This document shows positions 42,351-51,342 of a stretch of 64,000 nt of DNA, one piece after another. The stretch is taken from contig DFFH01000130.1 of NCBI GenBank assembly GCA_002368805.1, positions 12,497-76,496 on the forward strand, given 5' to 3'. Both the position numbers and the translations under genes were made by a program. Within the stretch, counting starts at the first letter, position 1. Every line of letters begins with the position of its first letter. Source of the stretch: Mageeibacillus sp. UBA3781. Lineage in GTDB: Bacteria > Bacillota > Clostridia > Saccharofermentanales > Saccharofermentanaceae. The notes beneath the pieces are model-generated. The model was not told where the DNA came from. It did not search any database and saw only the letters and a list, made by a program, of their open reading frames with translations.

Positions 42351-43832
42351 ATGAATATGCCTATTACTAATCCGGCTATCCGCACGCGTTTCGCCCCGAG
42401 TCCAACGGGCTTCATGCATGTCGGAAACCTAAGGACCGCGCTTTATGAATACCTGATCGCCAAGTCTCTCGGCGGTACATTTGTACTTCGCATCGAGGAT
42501 ACGGACCAGGAACGCTATGTGGACGGCGCGGTGGATATCATCTATAAGACGCTGAAGACCGCAGGTCTCGTCCATGACGAAGGACCGGATATCGGCGGCG
42601 AATACGGACCTTATGTCCAGAGCGAGCGTATGGATCTTTATAAGCCGTATGCCGAGGAACTTGTAAAAAACGGACATGCCTACTACTGCTTCTGCAGTAA
42701 AGAGCGTCTGGCTTCCCTTCATGAAGAAGGCGGTGTCGAGGGCGGCTACGACCGTCACTGCCGTGATCTTTCCGAGGAAGAGATCAAGAAGAACCTTGAC
42801 GCCGGCATCCCGTACGTTATCCGTCAGAAGATGCCGCTTACCGGTGAGACAACATTCCATGACTGCGTATATGGCGATATCACCGTACAGAACAAAGAAC
42901 TCGAGGATCAGATCCTCCTGAAGGCGGACGGATATCCGACATATAACTTCGCTAATATCATTGATGACCACCTGATGAAGATCTCACACGTGGTACGTGG
43001 TTCCGAATATCTCTCCTCCACACCGAAGTATAACCTCTGCTACGAGGCATTCGGCTGGGAGATCCCGACATATGTGCACCTTCCCCTGATCCAGGGAAAG
43101 AACGCTGACGGCACAGTCAGCAAGCTCAGTAAGCGTCACGGCTCCACGGGATTTGAGGATCTTGTCGCACAGGGATTCCTGCCGGAAGCGATCATCAACT
43201 ATATTGCCCTTCTCGGCTGGTGCCCGAAGGACAATCAGGAGATCTTCTCACTTCCGGAACTCTGCGAAGCCTTTGATATCAACGGCATCAGCAAGTCTCC
43301 TTCTGTCTTCGACTATGACAAGCTGGAGTGGTTCAACGGAGAATATATCCGTAAGATGAGCCAGGAGGAATTCATCGAGTTCAGTAAGCCCGAGCTTGCT
43401 AAATTCCCGATGATCACAGAGGATTTGTATCCGCTTTTTGCCGAGATCATGCAGCCCCGTATCACGAGACTTCCGCAGATCTCCGAGAAGCTCGGCTTCC
43501 TTCTGAAGCTGGCCGATTACGATCTGGAGCTCTATGTTCATAAGAAGAGCAAGACGACCAAGGAAGGCTCTCTGGAGATGCTCAATGCCGTTCTTCCGAT
43601 CCTCGAGACGATCGAGTGGACGAAGGATTCCATTTCCGAGTGTCTGACCGGATTTGCCGAGGGACTGGGCGTGAAGAACGCACTGGTCATGTGGCCGGTA
43701 CGTATCGCCGCTTCCGGCACGGCAGTAACTCCAGGCGGTGCCGTCGAGGTCCTTCTCCTTCTCGGTAAGGAAGAAGCCCTGAAGCGTATCGAATCCGGAC
43801 GACAGCGACTCTCAGCTGCACTTTCACAATAA
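42351..43832 (+). CDS. gltX: Glutamyl-tRNA synthetase
   Basis: A 493-residue class I synthetase that charges tRNA-Glu. The HIGH motif lies in RFAPSPTGFMHVGNLRTALY and the KMSKS motif is KLSKRHGSTGF. The DTDQERYVDGAV and WNGEYIRK-type (WFNGEYIRKMS) blocks are also standard. Two adjacent starts exist: ATG 42351 is only 3 nt from AGAGG, while ATG 42357 is at the better 9-nt spacing and may be the true one. It is followed 76 nt later by glnS, an arrangement seen in Clostridia that charge both tRNA-Glu and tRNA-Gln directly. I could not place a promoter firmly. Confidence 0.96.
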   Translation: MNMPITNPAIRTRFAPSPTGFMHVGNLRTALYEYLIAKSLGGTFVLRIEDTDQERYVDGAVDIIYKTLKTAGLVHDEGPDIGGEYGPYVQSERMDLYKPYAEELVKNGHAYYCFCSKERLASLHEEGGVEGGYDRHCRDLSEEEIKKNLDAGIPYVIRQKMPLTGETTFHDCVYGDITVQNKELEDQILLKADGYPTYNFANIIDDHLMKISHVVRGSEYLSSTPKYNLCYEAFGWEIPTYVHLPLIQGKNADGTVSKLSKRHGSTGFEDLVAQGFLPEAIINYIALLGWCPKDNQEIFSLPELCEAFDINGISKSPSVFDYDKLEWFNGEYIRKMSQEEFIEFSKPELAKFPMITEDLYPLFAEIMQPRITRLPQISEKLGFLLKLADYDLELYVHKKSKTTKEGSLEMLNAVLPILETIEWTKDSISECLTGFAEGLGVKNALVMWPVRIAASGTAVTPGGAVEVLLLLGKEEALKRIESGRQRLSAALSQ

Positions 43833-43908
43833 GAGAAAGCACAAGTGCTTTTCAAAAAAGAAAAACTATACGCACAAAGACGTGCGAAAAGAAAGCGAGA
43901 GTAATAAC

Positions 43909-45573
43909 ATGAGCGAATATAAGAGTTTTATACATGAAGCAATTGAAGAAGATATCGGACCGGGCGGACGTTACGAAGGTAAGCGTGTACATACCCGTTT
44001 CCCACCGGAGCCGAACGGATATCTTCATATCGGTCATGCAAAAGCACTGGAGATCGACTTCGGTATGGCAGAACAGTACGGCGGCCTCTGTAACCTCCGT
44101 ATGGACGATACCAATCCGACCAAAGAAGATGAAGAATATGTAGAAGCTATCAAAGAAGATATCAAGTGGCTCGGTCATGACTGGGACGACCGCTTCTACT
44201 ATGCATCTTCCTACTTTGATAAGATGTACGAATATGCGGTAGAGCTCATCAAAAAGGGTCTGGCTTATGTCTGCCAGCTGACTCCTGAAGAAATGAAGGA
44301 GCACAGAGGTGACCTGACACACCCTGCAACGAGCCCATACCGTGACCGTCCGATCGAAGAGAGTCTGGATCTCTTTGAGAGAATGAAGAACGGTGAATTT
44401 GAAGACGGTGCCATGACACTTCGTGCGAAGATCGATCTGGCTTCCGGTAACTTTAATATGCGTGACCCTGCGATCTATCGAATCAACCATATGCGTCACC
44501 ATAACACAGGCGACAAATGGTGCATCTACCCGATGTACGACTTCGCTCACCCGATCGAAGATGCTCTTGAAGGTATCACACACTCCCTCTGCTCCCTCGA
44601 GTTTGAGGCTCACAGACCGCTCTATGACTGGGTCATCGAGAATGTGTCCGTTCCTTCCAAACCGCGTCAGATCGAGTTTGCAAGACTCGGCATCACACAT
44701 ACGGTCCTCTCCAAGAGAAAGCTCCGTAACATGGTCGAGACCGGTCTGGTAGATGGATGGGACGATCCGCGTATGCCAACCCTCTGCGGACTGCGCCGCC
44801 GTGGATACACACCGGCATCGATCCACAATTTCCATTCCAGAAATGGTATCTCCAAGGTAAATGCGGTGGTTGACTATGCATTCCTGGAGTACTGCCTGCG
44901 TGAAGATCTTAATGCGACAGCAAAGCGTGTCATGGGTGTCGTTCATCCGGTAAAGCTGATCATCGATAACTATCCGGAAGATATGACTGAAACCTTTACC
45001 GTCGAGAATAACCCGGAACGTCCAGAGGATGGAACGCGTGAAGTTTCCTTCTCCAAGGAACTCTGGATCGAAGCGGATGACTTTATGGAAGTTCCGGAAA
45101 AGAAATACTTCCGTCTCTTCCCGGGAAATGAAGTCAGACTTAAGTCCGCTTATGTCATCAAGTGCACAGGCTGCGACAAAGATGAAAACGGCAATGTGAC
45201 CGCAGTTCATGCCGAGTACGAAGAGTCCAGCCGTGGCGGCAATCCTGCAGACGGACGCCGTATCAAGGCAACGATCCACTGGGTAGATACAAAGACTGCG
45301 CTGGATGCGACTGTACGTCTCTATGACCGTCTCTTTACCGTAGAAGCGCCGGACCTCGCAGATTGCAATTATCTCGATTACATCAATCCGGACTCCCTCA
45401 AAGTGGTAGAAGGCGCGAAAGTCGAGGCTTCCCTCGCTGATGCCAAGCCCGCAGACAGATTCCAGTTCTTAAGACTTGGTTACTTCTGCATGGACACCAA
45501 GGATAGCAAACCAGGAAAGCTCGTCTTTAACAGAAGTGTTTCACTGAAAGACAGCTACAAGCCGCAGTCCTGA
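43909..45573 (+). CDS. glnS: Glutaminyl-tRNA synthetase
   Basis: A 554-residue class I enzyme. The HIGH motif is PPEPNGYLHIGHAKALEI and the KMSKS motif is TVLSKRKL. The GlnRS-specific WGDPRMPTL block appears as WDDPRMPTLCGLRRRGYTP, distinguishing it from GluRS. The C-terminal anticodon-binding beta barrels complete the protein. I chose the ATG at 43909; a GTG nine codons earlier is possible, and both have weak ribosome sites. GlnRS in bacteria came by transfer from eukaryotes, which is established. It follows gltX and ends in a terminator. Confidence 0.97.
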   Translation: MSEYKSFIHEAIEEDIGPGGRYEGKRVHTRFPPEPNGYLHIGHAKALEIDFGMAEQYGGLCNLRMDDTNPTKEDEEYVEAIKEDIKWLGHDWDDRFYYASSYFDKMYEYAVELIKKGLAYVCQLTPEEMKEHRGDLTHPATSPYRDRPIEESLDLFERMKNGEFEDGAMTLRAKIDLASGNFNMRDPAIYRINHMRHHNTGDKWCIYPMYDFAHPIEDALEGITHSLCSLEFEAHRPLYDWVIENVSVPSKPRQIEFARLGITHTVLSKRKLRNMVETGLVDGWDDPRMPTLCGLRRRGYTPASIHNFHSRNGISKVNAVVDYAFLEYCLREDLNATAKRVMGVVHPVKLIIDNYPEDMTETFTVENNPERPEDGTREVSFSKELWIEADDFMEVPEKKYFRLFPGNEVRLKSAYVIKCTGCDKDENGNVTAVHAEYEESSRGGNPADGRRIKATIHWVDTKTALDATVRLYDRLFTVEAPDLADCNYLDYINPDSLKVVEGAKVEASLADAKPADRFQFLRLGYFCMDTKDSKPGKLVFNRSVSLKDSYKPQS

Positions 45574-45596
45574 TCCTTACATGAAACCGGTAAAAA

Positions 45597-45636
45597 CAAA
45601 AGAGGCGCTTCTTGATCGAGGCGCCTCTTCTCTTTT
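45597..45636 (+). terminator. glnS terminator
   Basis: AGAGGCGC and GCGCCTCT pair across a short loop, followed by TCTCTTTTCTCTTT, 24 nt after the glnS stop. Confidence 0.75.
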
Positions 45637-45665
45637 CTCTTTATGCTTGAACAATATGCAAATTA

Positions 45666-45700
45666 AAAAGCACTGTCACATTACCTGCAACAGTGCTTTT
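45666..45700 (-). terminator. sepF terminator
   Basis: AAAAGCACTGT and ACAGTGCTTTT form an 11-bp stem with a 13-nt loop and lead into TTTTTAATTT on the minus strand, 21 nt after the sepF stop. Confidence 0.82.
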
Positions 45701-45720
45701 CTATTTATAATTTGAATAAA

Positions 45721-46239
45721 TCAGAGTACCTGACGATACTGGTTTGCCTGAGCCTGCTCAGCTTCCTGCTTAGCAAGAGCATCACGGTCCATAAGAGCAA
45801 CTGTTCTCGGAGCAACTACGAAAGTCTTTCTGTTCTGATCGATCGGCTTAACATTACCATCGATAGAATAAGCTGCACCGGAGATATAGTCGATTACACG
45901 CTGTGCAACGGAACGATCAACATTCTCGATGTTGCAGATTACTGTGTGACCTGCACGGATGTGATCACAAACCTGCTGAGAAGAACGGATGCTATCCGGC
46001 TGAAGGATAACTACCTGAGTATCTGTAGCCTGTACACTCTTGATCGGTACGATACGATTGCTGTTCATTTCCGGAATCGGAAGCGGTTCCATATCAGCGT
46101 AATCGCTCTCTTCTACATGAAGACCATCGAGGTTTTCATCCTGGTACTCATCCTCATAAATTCCGTCTTCACCCTCGTAATAATCATTGTTGTCAACGCC
46201 TGCGATCTTGTTCACGAGACTATTCCAAAAACCTGCCAT
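45721..46239 (-). CDS. sepF: Cell division protein SepF
   Basis: A 172-residue septum protein. It begins with an amphipathic helix MAGFWNSLVNKIAG that in the family binds membrane. An acidic linker follows, then the SepF domain: VVILQPDSIRSSQQVCDHI, then GHTVICNIENVDRSVAQRVI and DYISGAAYSIDGNVK. SepF polymers link FtsZ to the membrane. The ATG at 46239 has GGAGG upstream. It has its own promoter (46302-46330) and a terminator but also follows yggS on the same strand, the conserved yggS-sepF order. Confidence 0.95.
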   Translation of the reverse strand: MAGFWNSLVNKIAGVDNNDYYEGEDGIYEDEYQDENLDGLHVEESDYADMEPLPIPEMNSNRIVPIKSVQATDTQVVILQPDSIRSSQQVCDHIRAGHTVICNIENVDRSVAQRVIDYISGAAYSIDGNVKPIDQNRKTFVVAPRTVALMDRDALAKQEAEQAQANQYRQVL

Positions 46240-46301
46240 AACTACCTCCAAAATTTACTGCTACAGTGCTTCTGAGCACTTGCGAATTTCACTATGAGGT
46301 T

Positions 46302-46330
46302 AGTATAGAACTACGTTTTTTCGCTTTCAA
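46302..46330 (-). promoter_or_regulatory. sepF promoter
   Basis: TTGAAA (46330-46325) and TATACT (46307-46302) are 17 nt apart, 63 nt before the ATG. The leader contains a small GTGCTcagaAGCAC hairpin. Confidence 0.7.
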
Positions 46331-46428
46331 TAGAATCGGATCAAAGGTAAATAACATGTAACTTTGACATATTCCATGTAATTTTGCTGAAACATATTAA
46401 AGTTTTCATGTAACATTTTGTGTAATAA

Positions 46429-47157
46429 TCACACAGGATCCGGATAGTCACGCTTTCCGAAGATCGCTGTCCCGATACGCACATGTGTCGCACCGCAGAT
46501 GATGGCATCCTTATAATCTCCGCTCATTCCCATCGAGAGATACTTCCAGGAAGAATTATCCGCACCAAGTGTTTTTAAATCATCAAAAAGCACTTTCGCC
46601 TTCTCAAAGACTTCTCTCGCCTGTCCTTCCTTCTGCTGGATCGGCGCCATCGTCATGAGGCCGCAGACCTGAAGGGATGGAAGAGCGAGGATATCTGAAA
46701 ACTGCGACTTCACTTCTTCCTCGGTAAAGCCATGCTTACTCTCCTCGCCGGACACGTTTACTTCCAGAAGGATCTTCGCTTCTATGTCTTTTGCCTGATA
46801 TCTTTTCGAGATCTCTTTGGCAAGAGAAATCGTATCCACAGAGTGGATCAGGTACGGATCTCCCGCGATCATTCGTACTTTACGGCTCTGAATAGTACCG
46901 ATGAGATGCCAGTTCGGATGGATCCCCTCCTGATCCAGCGTCTCTTTTTTCGCATGAAGTTCCTCAGGTCTGTTCTCACCGAGATCTGTAAGGCCAAGGG
47001 AAAAAGCCTGTGCTGCATATTCTGCAGGGAAAAACTTGGAAACACCGATAAGCGTGATTTCTTTCGGATCTCTTCCCGCTTCTCTTGCGGCATCCGCGAT
47101 CTGCCCGCGGACCTTCTCTATATTTTCCTTCATCTGTTCCGGACTATACATATTCAT
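46429..47157 (-). CDS. yggS: YggS-family PLP homeostasis protein
   Basis: A 242-residue PLP-binding protein of the YggS/PLPBP family, which keeps B6 vitamers in balance and has no known enzyme activity. The PLP Lys is in TLIGVSKFFPAEYA. Other marks: LGENRPEELHAKK, WHLIGTIQSRKVR, IHSVDTISLAKEI, LEVNVSGEESKHGF, and GMSGDYKDAI with GATHVRIGTAIFG at the phosphate site. It starts 2 nt after the HlyD-like gene and precedes sepF, a common Clostridia order. Confidence 0.95.
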   Translation of the reverse strand: MNMYSPEQMKENIEKVRGQIADAAREAGRDPKEITLIGVSKFFPAEYAAQAFSLGLTDLGENRPEELHAKKETLDQEGIHPNWHLIGTIQSRKVRMIAGDPYLIHSVDTISLAKEISKRYQAKDIEAKILLEVNVSGEESKHGFTEEEVKSQFSDILALPSLQVCGLMTMAPIQQKEGQAREVFEKAKVLFDDLKTLGADNSSWKYLSMGMSGDYKDAIICGATHVRIGTAIFGKRDYPDPV

Positions 47158-47159
47158 GG

Positions 47160-48977
47160 TTATTTTTCCACCTTGTCCCCTTCTTTTACAGTCTGGGGAT
47201 TCGTTATAACGATCGTACTGATACTCGGGATGTCTGTATTCTCAAGCGGCGCTATGATAGCATATTCACGGTCATAATCACGGATCTGGACTGTATAGCC
47301 TCTCGCGTATCCACTCTCATTTACGAAGATTGTAGCGATTCCTCTGTCATAATCCGCGTTAGCAAGCGAAGATACCGGGACGCGGATACCCGTTGTCTTC
47401 GTCTGAACGATCTCAATATTCACAGTGCGGCGGTCCAAAAGACGCTCCACCTGGTTGGAAGTCTCGAAAACGACAAGGATTCCGTCACGCGTAACAGAAC
47501 AGCGGATCACCTTACAATCGGAGATCGAGATACCTTCCGCCGGGATACGGATCACATGATTCGAACCAAGCTGGAATTCCTCCATCGGAGCATTCTTAAG
47601 AAGACATGCGAAATACTGGACATCGTTCTGGACAATACGAAGAACAGGCTCATTCTGCTTGATCTTCAGGTCACCGGTAATGATACTGCTGGAATTGGAG
47701 ATGAGTTCTTCACACTTGGAGTCCACCATGTCCATCAGGAGCTGCTTCGTGATCGTATTCTCCTGACCGTCAAGCTTATAAGAGATGATACCCGGCATTT
47801 CCGCATAGATAGAATTCGCACGGTTTTCCAGCTGCGTCTGAAGTGCCGTCTCACTGGTGCGCAGAGCGGTCAGCTGCTCATCATCAAAATCGATCGTCTT
47901 GAGATTGACGTCTCTTTTTTCCATAAGGACTCGGATCGAGGATGAATAGCTGGTCATATTATTCAGCTTATTAAGGATCGCATCCTGACGGATCATGGTA
48001 ATGATCGGGCGGATCTCATCATTTGCCTGACTGAATACAGCCTTTGCCGCGACACCTTTTCCCTGATTCATAAGCTGGCGCTCGAGATCGACGATCTGCT
48101 GCTCGACATTATGGAGCTCTGCCATCGTCGTTTCCATACCTTCCGGAATGACCATCGCAAGGTGCTGGCTCTTGGCGACACGGCTTCCTTCCGTTGCCTG
48201 AGCCATCAGGTCTCCTGTATGTGTGGAAGTCATAACGGTCTCATTTCTCACCACCAGTGCGGTAGCACCTATGGTATGTTCGATAGATCCTTCGGCTGCA
48301 AAAGCATATGCGGGTTTTGCCGCCACATAATCTACGATATAAAGTACAGCAATGACCATCATGCCGATCAGGATCAGGATACATAAAAATGCGTTAAAAG
48401 CCGCGCGAAGTCCGTCTCTCTTACGCATCTTCGCCATATGTTTTCTTCTCTCTTCCGCGGACTCGGGACGAGTCTCCTCGAGAACATCCGGAACAGCAGC
48501 TTCTTTCTTAGCGGCTTCTTCCTCCGCCTTCTGCTTCTGTTTCTGGATAAGTCTGTTCTTTCTGTGAACCTTTCGGACCTGCCACCAGGACAGTTTCTTC
48601 GGAGGTGTTTTTACCTGTTCTTTCTCAACAGCTGCACTCAGTTCAGGTTCATCACCGAAGAGAGGTCTGCTGAACTTCGGATCCATTAGATCCGAAGGAC
48701 GTCCGGAAACAGCAGAATTATTCGGGTTTACTCCTGGTCTTTGGCCGGAAGAGCGCGATACAGCACCGGAACGGTCGGTATTCTTACGGACCGGTCTTTG
48801 CTGGTTCTGTCTTCTGGGATCGGGTTTATTGTCTGCGTTAGGTCTCTGCTTCATGCGGGAGGCACCGGAAACACGCCCCGACTCCGGCCGGTGTATCGGC
48901 TGATTCGCGGGACGTTTCCCCTGAAGCTTTCCATTATTCGGGCGTTTGCCGTTATTCGGGCGTTTTCCTATCGCCAT
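47160..48977 (-). CDS. HlyD-like membrane-fusion/adaptor protein
   Basis: A 605-residue protein. A basic, Asn/Pro-rich cytoplasmic N-terminus (about 1-190) includes a near-perfect tandem repeat of KRPNNG, coded by a tandem DNA repeat at about 48937-48970. One transmembrane helix follows (FLCILILIGMMVIAVLYIVDY), then an extracytoplasmic region with a barrel-sandwich, coiled coil (about 285-400) and beta barrel typical of HlyD/MFP adaptors. No ABC or TolC partner is encoded nearby. Proteins like this sit beside yggS-sepF in Clostridia, so a division or envelope role is plausible. It starts 3 nt after the methionine gamma-lyase-family gene. Confidence 0.75.
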   Translation of the reverse strand: MAIGKRPNNGKRPNNGKLQGKRPANQPIHRPESGRVSGASRMKQRPNADNKPDPRRQNQQRPVRKNTDRSGAVSRSSGQRPGVNPNNSAVSGRPSDLMDPKFSRPLFGDEPELSAAVEKEQVKTPPKKLSWWQVRKVHRKNRLIQKQKQKAEEEAAKKEAAVPDVLEETRPESAEERRKHMAKMRKRDGLRAAFNAFLCILILIGMMVIAVLYIVDYVAAKPAYAFAAEGSIEHTIGATALVVRNETVMTSTHTGDLMAQATEGSRVAKSQHLAMVIPEGMETTMAELHNVEQQIVDLERQLMNQGKGVAAKAVFSQANDEIRPIITMIRQDAILNKLNNMTSYSSSIRVLMEKRDVNLKTIDFDDEQLTALRTSETALQTQLENRANSIYAEMPGIISYKLDGQENTITKQLLMDMVDSKCEELISNSSSIITGDLKIKQNEPVLRIVQNDVQYFACLLKNAPMEEFQLGSNHVIRIPAEGISISDCKVIRCSVTRDGILVVFETSNQVERLLDRRTVNIEIVQTKTTGIRVPVSSLANADYDRGIATIFVNESGYARGYTVQIRDYDREYAIIAPLENTDIPSISTIVITNPQTVKEGDKVEK

Positions 48978-48980
48978 AGA

Positions 48981-50261
48981 TCAAGTCTTCTCCAACATTC
49001 CTGAAACGGCCTGCATGACCGCCAGTTTCACCTGTTCAAATACAAGACCGCCCTGCATATATACGAGGTAAGGCGGTTTTACCGGACCATCGGCCGAGAA
49101 CTCGATCGATGCTCCCTGTACAAAAGCACCTGCCGCCATGACCACCTGCGCATCATAACCGGGCATATCCCACGGTTCCGGAGATACGAAGGAATCTACC
49201 GGCGAACAGCTCTGTACATTCTTACAAAAGTTTACCATTTGTTTCTCATCCGGGAAAGCCACACTTTGCACAATATCTCCCCGCGGATCATCAAAACGCG
49301 GTTCGCATCTGCATCCTGCCATCTCGAGCATCTTTGCAGCAAATACCGCGCCCTTCATCGCTTCAGAAACGACATGCGGTGCCAGGAAAAGACCCTGTGC
49401 GATCTGACGGTTAAATCCGAGGCTCGGTCCGACATGAGATCCGAGGCCGGGTGCCGTGACGCGTTCCGCAACGCGCTCGACAAGTTCTTTTTTACCTGCA
49501 ACATATGCACCGGAAGGACAGATTCCGCCTCCGGCGTTCTTGATGAGAGAACCTGCACAAAGATCGGCGCCGAGTGCACAGGGTTCCTGTGTCTCTACAA
49601 ATTCACCATAACAGTTATCCACGAAGACGATGATATCTTCTCTTATACCTTTGACCAGATCGACGACCGCCTTGATATCTTCCGCACGAAGGCATCTTCT
49701 GGACGTATATCCCTTTGACTTCTGAAGGAAAACGACCTTGGTCTCAGGCTTGATGGCCGCGCGGATCGCGTCAAGATCAGGAGATCCGTCATCTTTCAGC
49801 TGAACCTCGTTATATTTCATGCCGTAATCCAGAAGAGATCCGGTAAACGTATCGTCTTTCTTCTCGACTCCCAGTGCGGAAGCAAGCGTATCATACGGTC
49901 TTCCACTGGCCGCGAGCATCTCCTCGCCTGGTTTCAGGATACCGAACAGGCATGCGACAAGGATCTGCGTACCGCAGGTGACCTGGATACGCACATAGGC
50001 AGCCTCCGCTCCGAAAAGCTCGGCATACATCTCCTCGATCTTCTCTCTGCCCATATCATCGTAACCGTAACCGGTCGTGGCACCTAGGTGAGCTTCTGCA
50101 AAACGTGCATTGCGGAATGCCTGCAGCACGCGAAGCTGGTTATACTCCTTGATTCTATCGATTCTTTCAAATACAGAAGAAACGGTGGTCATCGCTTCTT
50201 TCGCCATGTCAACCACCGTATCACTGATTCCATACATTGATTTGAATGGATCCTGATTCAT
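48981..50261 (-). CDS. Methionine gamma-lyase-family PLP protein
   Basis: A 426-residue fold-type I PLP enzyme of the family often annotated as aluminium resistance or methionine gamma-lyase-like. The PLP Lys is in CAGSLIKNAGGGICPSG; the PLP-binding Asp is in VFVDNCYGEF. The start HLGATTGYGYDDMGR and SRVTCGTQ-type (RIQVTCGTQI) blocks match the family. Its true substrate is uncertain. The start overlaps the ACT-protein stop by 1 nt, and the end is 3 nt from the HlyD-like gene, so it is in the ior-ACT-sepF transcription unit. Confidence 0.88.
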   Translation of the reverse strand: MNQDPFKSMYGISDTVVDMAKEAMTTVSSVFERIDRIKEYNQLRVLQAFRNARFAEAHLGATTGYGYDDMGREKIEEMYAELFGAEAAYVRIQVTCGTQILVACLFGILKPGEEMLAASGRPYDTLASALGVEKKDDTFTGSLLDYGMKYNEVQLKDDGSPDLDAIRAAIKPETKVVFLQKSKGYTSRRCLRAEDIKAVVDLVKGIREDIIVFVDNCYGEFVETQEPCALGADLCAGSLIKNAGGGICPSGAYVAGKKELVERVAERVTAPGLGSHVGPSLGFNRQIAQGLFLAPHVVSEAMKGAVFAAKMLEMAGCRCEPRFDDPRGDIVQSVAFPDEKQMVNFCKNVQSCSPVDSFVSPEPWDMPGYDAQVVMAAGAFVQGASIEFSADGPVKPPYLVYMQGGLVFEQVKLAVMQAVSGMLEKT

Positions 50262-50692
50262 TAGATTCCGTAAACCTCCTCAGGGCTTAAGATCCTGATT
50301 CCTGCTTCTTCAAATTTCCTGATCACCGGATCGAAATTCTGGACCCGGATCACCATAACAGCTTCATCGGATTTACGGCCGACGAATCCGTAGATGTACT
50401 CCATCGACTCTCCTGTCGTAGAGAATGTGGAAAGTGCCGCATCCAGCGTTCCGGCCTTATCCGGGATCGCGATTGCCAGTACCGGAGTCATGCTCACGGT
50501 AAATCCGGATTCCGTCAGGATCATGACGGCCTCTTCCGGTTTGTCGAGGATCATGCGGAGAATACCATAGTCCGTGGAATCCGCTACAAACAGAGCACGG
50601 ATATCAATATCTGCCTTACCTAGAACCTTTGTCACCTCGGCGAGTCGGCCGAAGGAATTCTCGAGAAAAACATTGATCTGCTTTACTAACAT
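50261..50692 (-). CDS. Tandem ACT-domain protein
   Basis: A 143-residue protein made of two ACT domains: KQINVFLENSFGRLAEVTKV and VLAIAIPDKAGTLDAALSTF open each repeat. ACT pairs bind amino acids, usually as regulators. It lies after iorBA, as in many Clostridia and archaea where an ACT protein accompanies aromatic amino acid fermentation. The ATG at 50692 has AAGGAGG upstream. A consensus TATAAT (50729-50724) in the gap to iorB may give it an internal promoter. Confidence 0.9.
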   Translation of the reverse strand: MLVKQINVFLENSFGRLAEVTKVLGKADIDIRALFVADSTDYGILRMILDKPEEAVMILTESGFTVSMTPVLAIAIPDKAGTLDAALSTFSTTGESMEYIYGFVGRKSDEAVMVIRVQNFDPVIRKFEEAGIRILSPEEVYGI

Positions 50693-50744
50693 ACGAGAGT
50701 CCTCCTTCTCATTTATAAAACCATTATATCTTAAAAAAGCACTT

Positions 50745-51341
50745 TTAAGAAACGAAATCTCTTCCTTTATTAAATGCTTCCACATTCATCGGGATCAGCT
50801 TCGCCTTAGAAGCAAATGCTTCGTTGATGGCCTCGATCCACAGGTCCTTCGGGAAATCCATACCTGCGGAAAGTGCACCGACCATAACCATGTTTACGGC
50901 TTTGCTGCTGCCGCAGGAAAGAGCGGCGGACAGTGCATCAAACTCGACGACCTTCGCATTTCCGGATGCCGCGGTATCAAGAGAATCCTTGATGTTCTCC
51001 GGATACTCGGCATTACCGAGGAGTACCGGAAGAGATTTGATCTTCTGAGAGTTCACGAGAAGAACGCCGTCTTTTTTGAGAAGGTTTGCCCAGCGGACTG
51101 CTTCCACTTCTTCAAAAGACAGAACATAGTCCGCCATACCTTCTTCAATGATCGGTGAATATACCTTCTCACCCATTCTTACATATGTGATAACGGAACC
51201 GCCGCGCTGGCTCATGCCGTGTACTTCCGACACTTTGATATCCAGGCCCTGCTTCATGGCAAGAATGCCGAGAAGCTTACCGGCGATCAAGGTTCCCTGT
51301 CCGCCGACACCGGCGAGTACGATTGAAATATCCTTTGCCAT
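50745..51341 (-). CDS. iorB: Indolepyruvate oxidoreductase subunit beta
   Basis: A 198-residue subunit of the gamma-type 2-oxoacid:ferredoxin oxidoreductase family. The N-terminal SIVLAGVGGQGTLIAGKLLG and VSEVHGMSQRGGSVITYVR are diagnostic. With IorA it oxidises aryl pyruvates (from Trp, Phe, Tyr) to acyl-CoA with ferredoxin as acceptor. The ATG at 51341 has GGAGGAGG upstream and starts 1 nt after iorA. The frame is open to 51371. Confidence 0.95.
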   Translation of the reverse strand: MAKDISIVLAGVGGQGTLIAGKLLGILAMKQGLDIKVSEVHGMSQRGGSVITYVRMGEKVYSPIIEEGMADYVLSFEEVEAVRWANLLKKDGVLLVNSQKIKSLPVLLGNAEYPENIKDSLDTAASGNAKVVEFDALSAALSCGSSKAVNMVMVGALSAGMDFPKDLWIEAINEAFASKAKLIPMNVEAFNKGRDFVS

Positions 51342-51342
51342 A

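Noticed and set aside
43852..45279. 475-codon open frame on the minus strand opposite glnS
   Set aside because: Antisense shadow of glnS with a Cys-, His- and Arg-rich composition and no family match.
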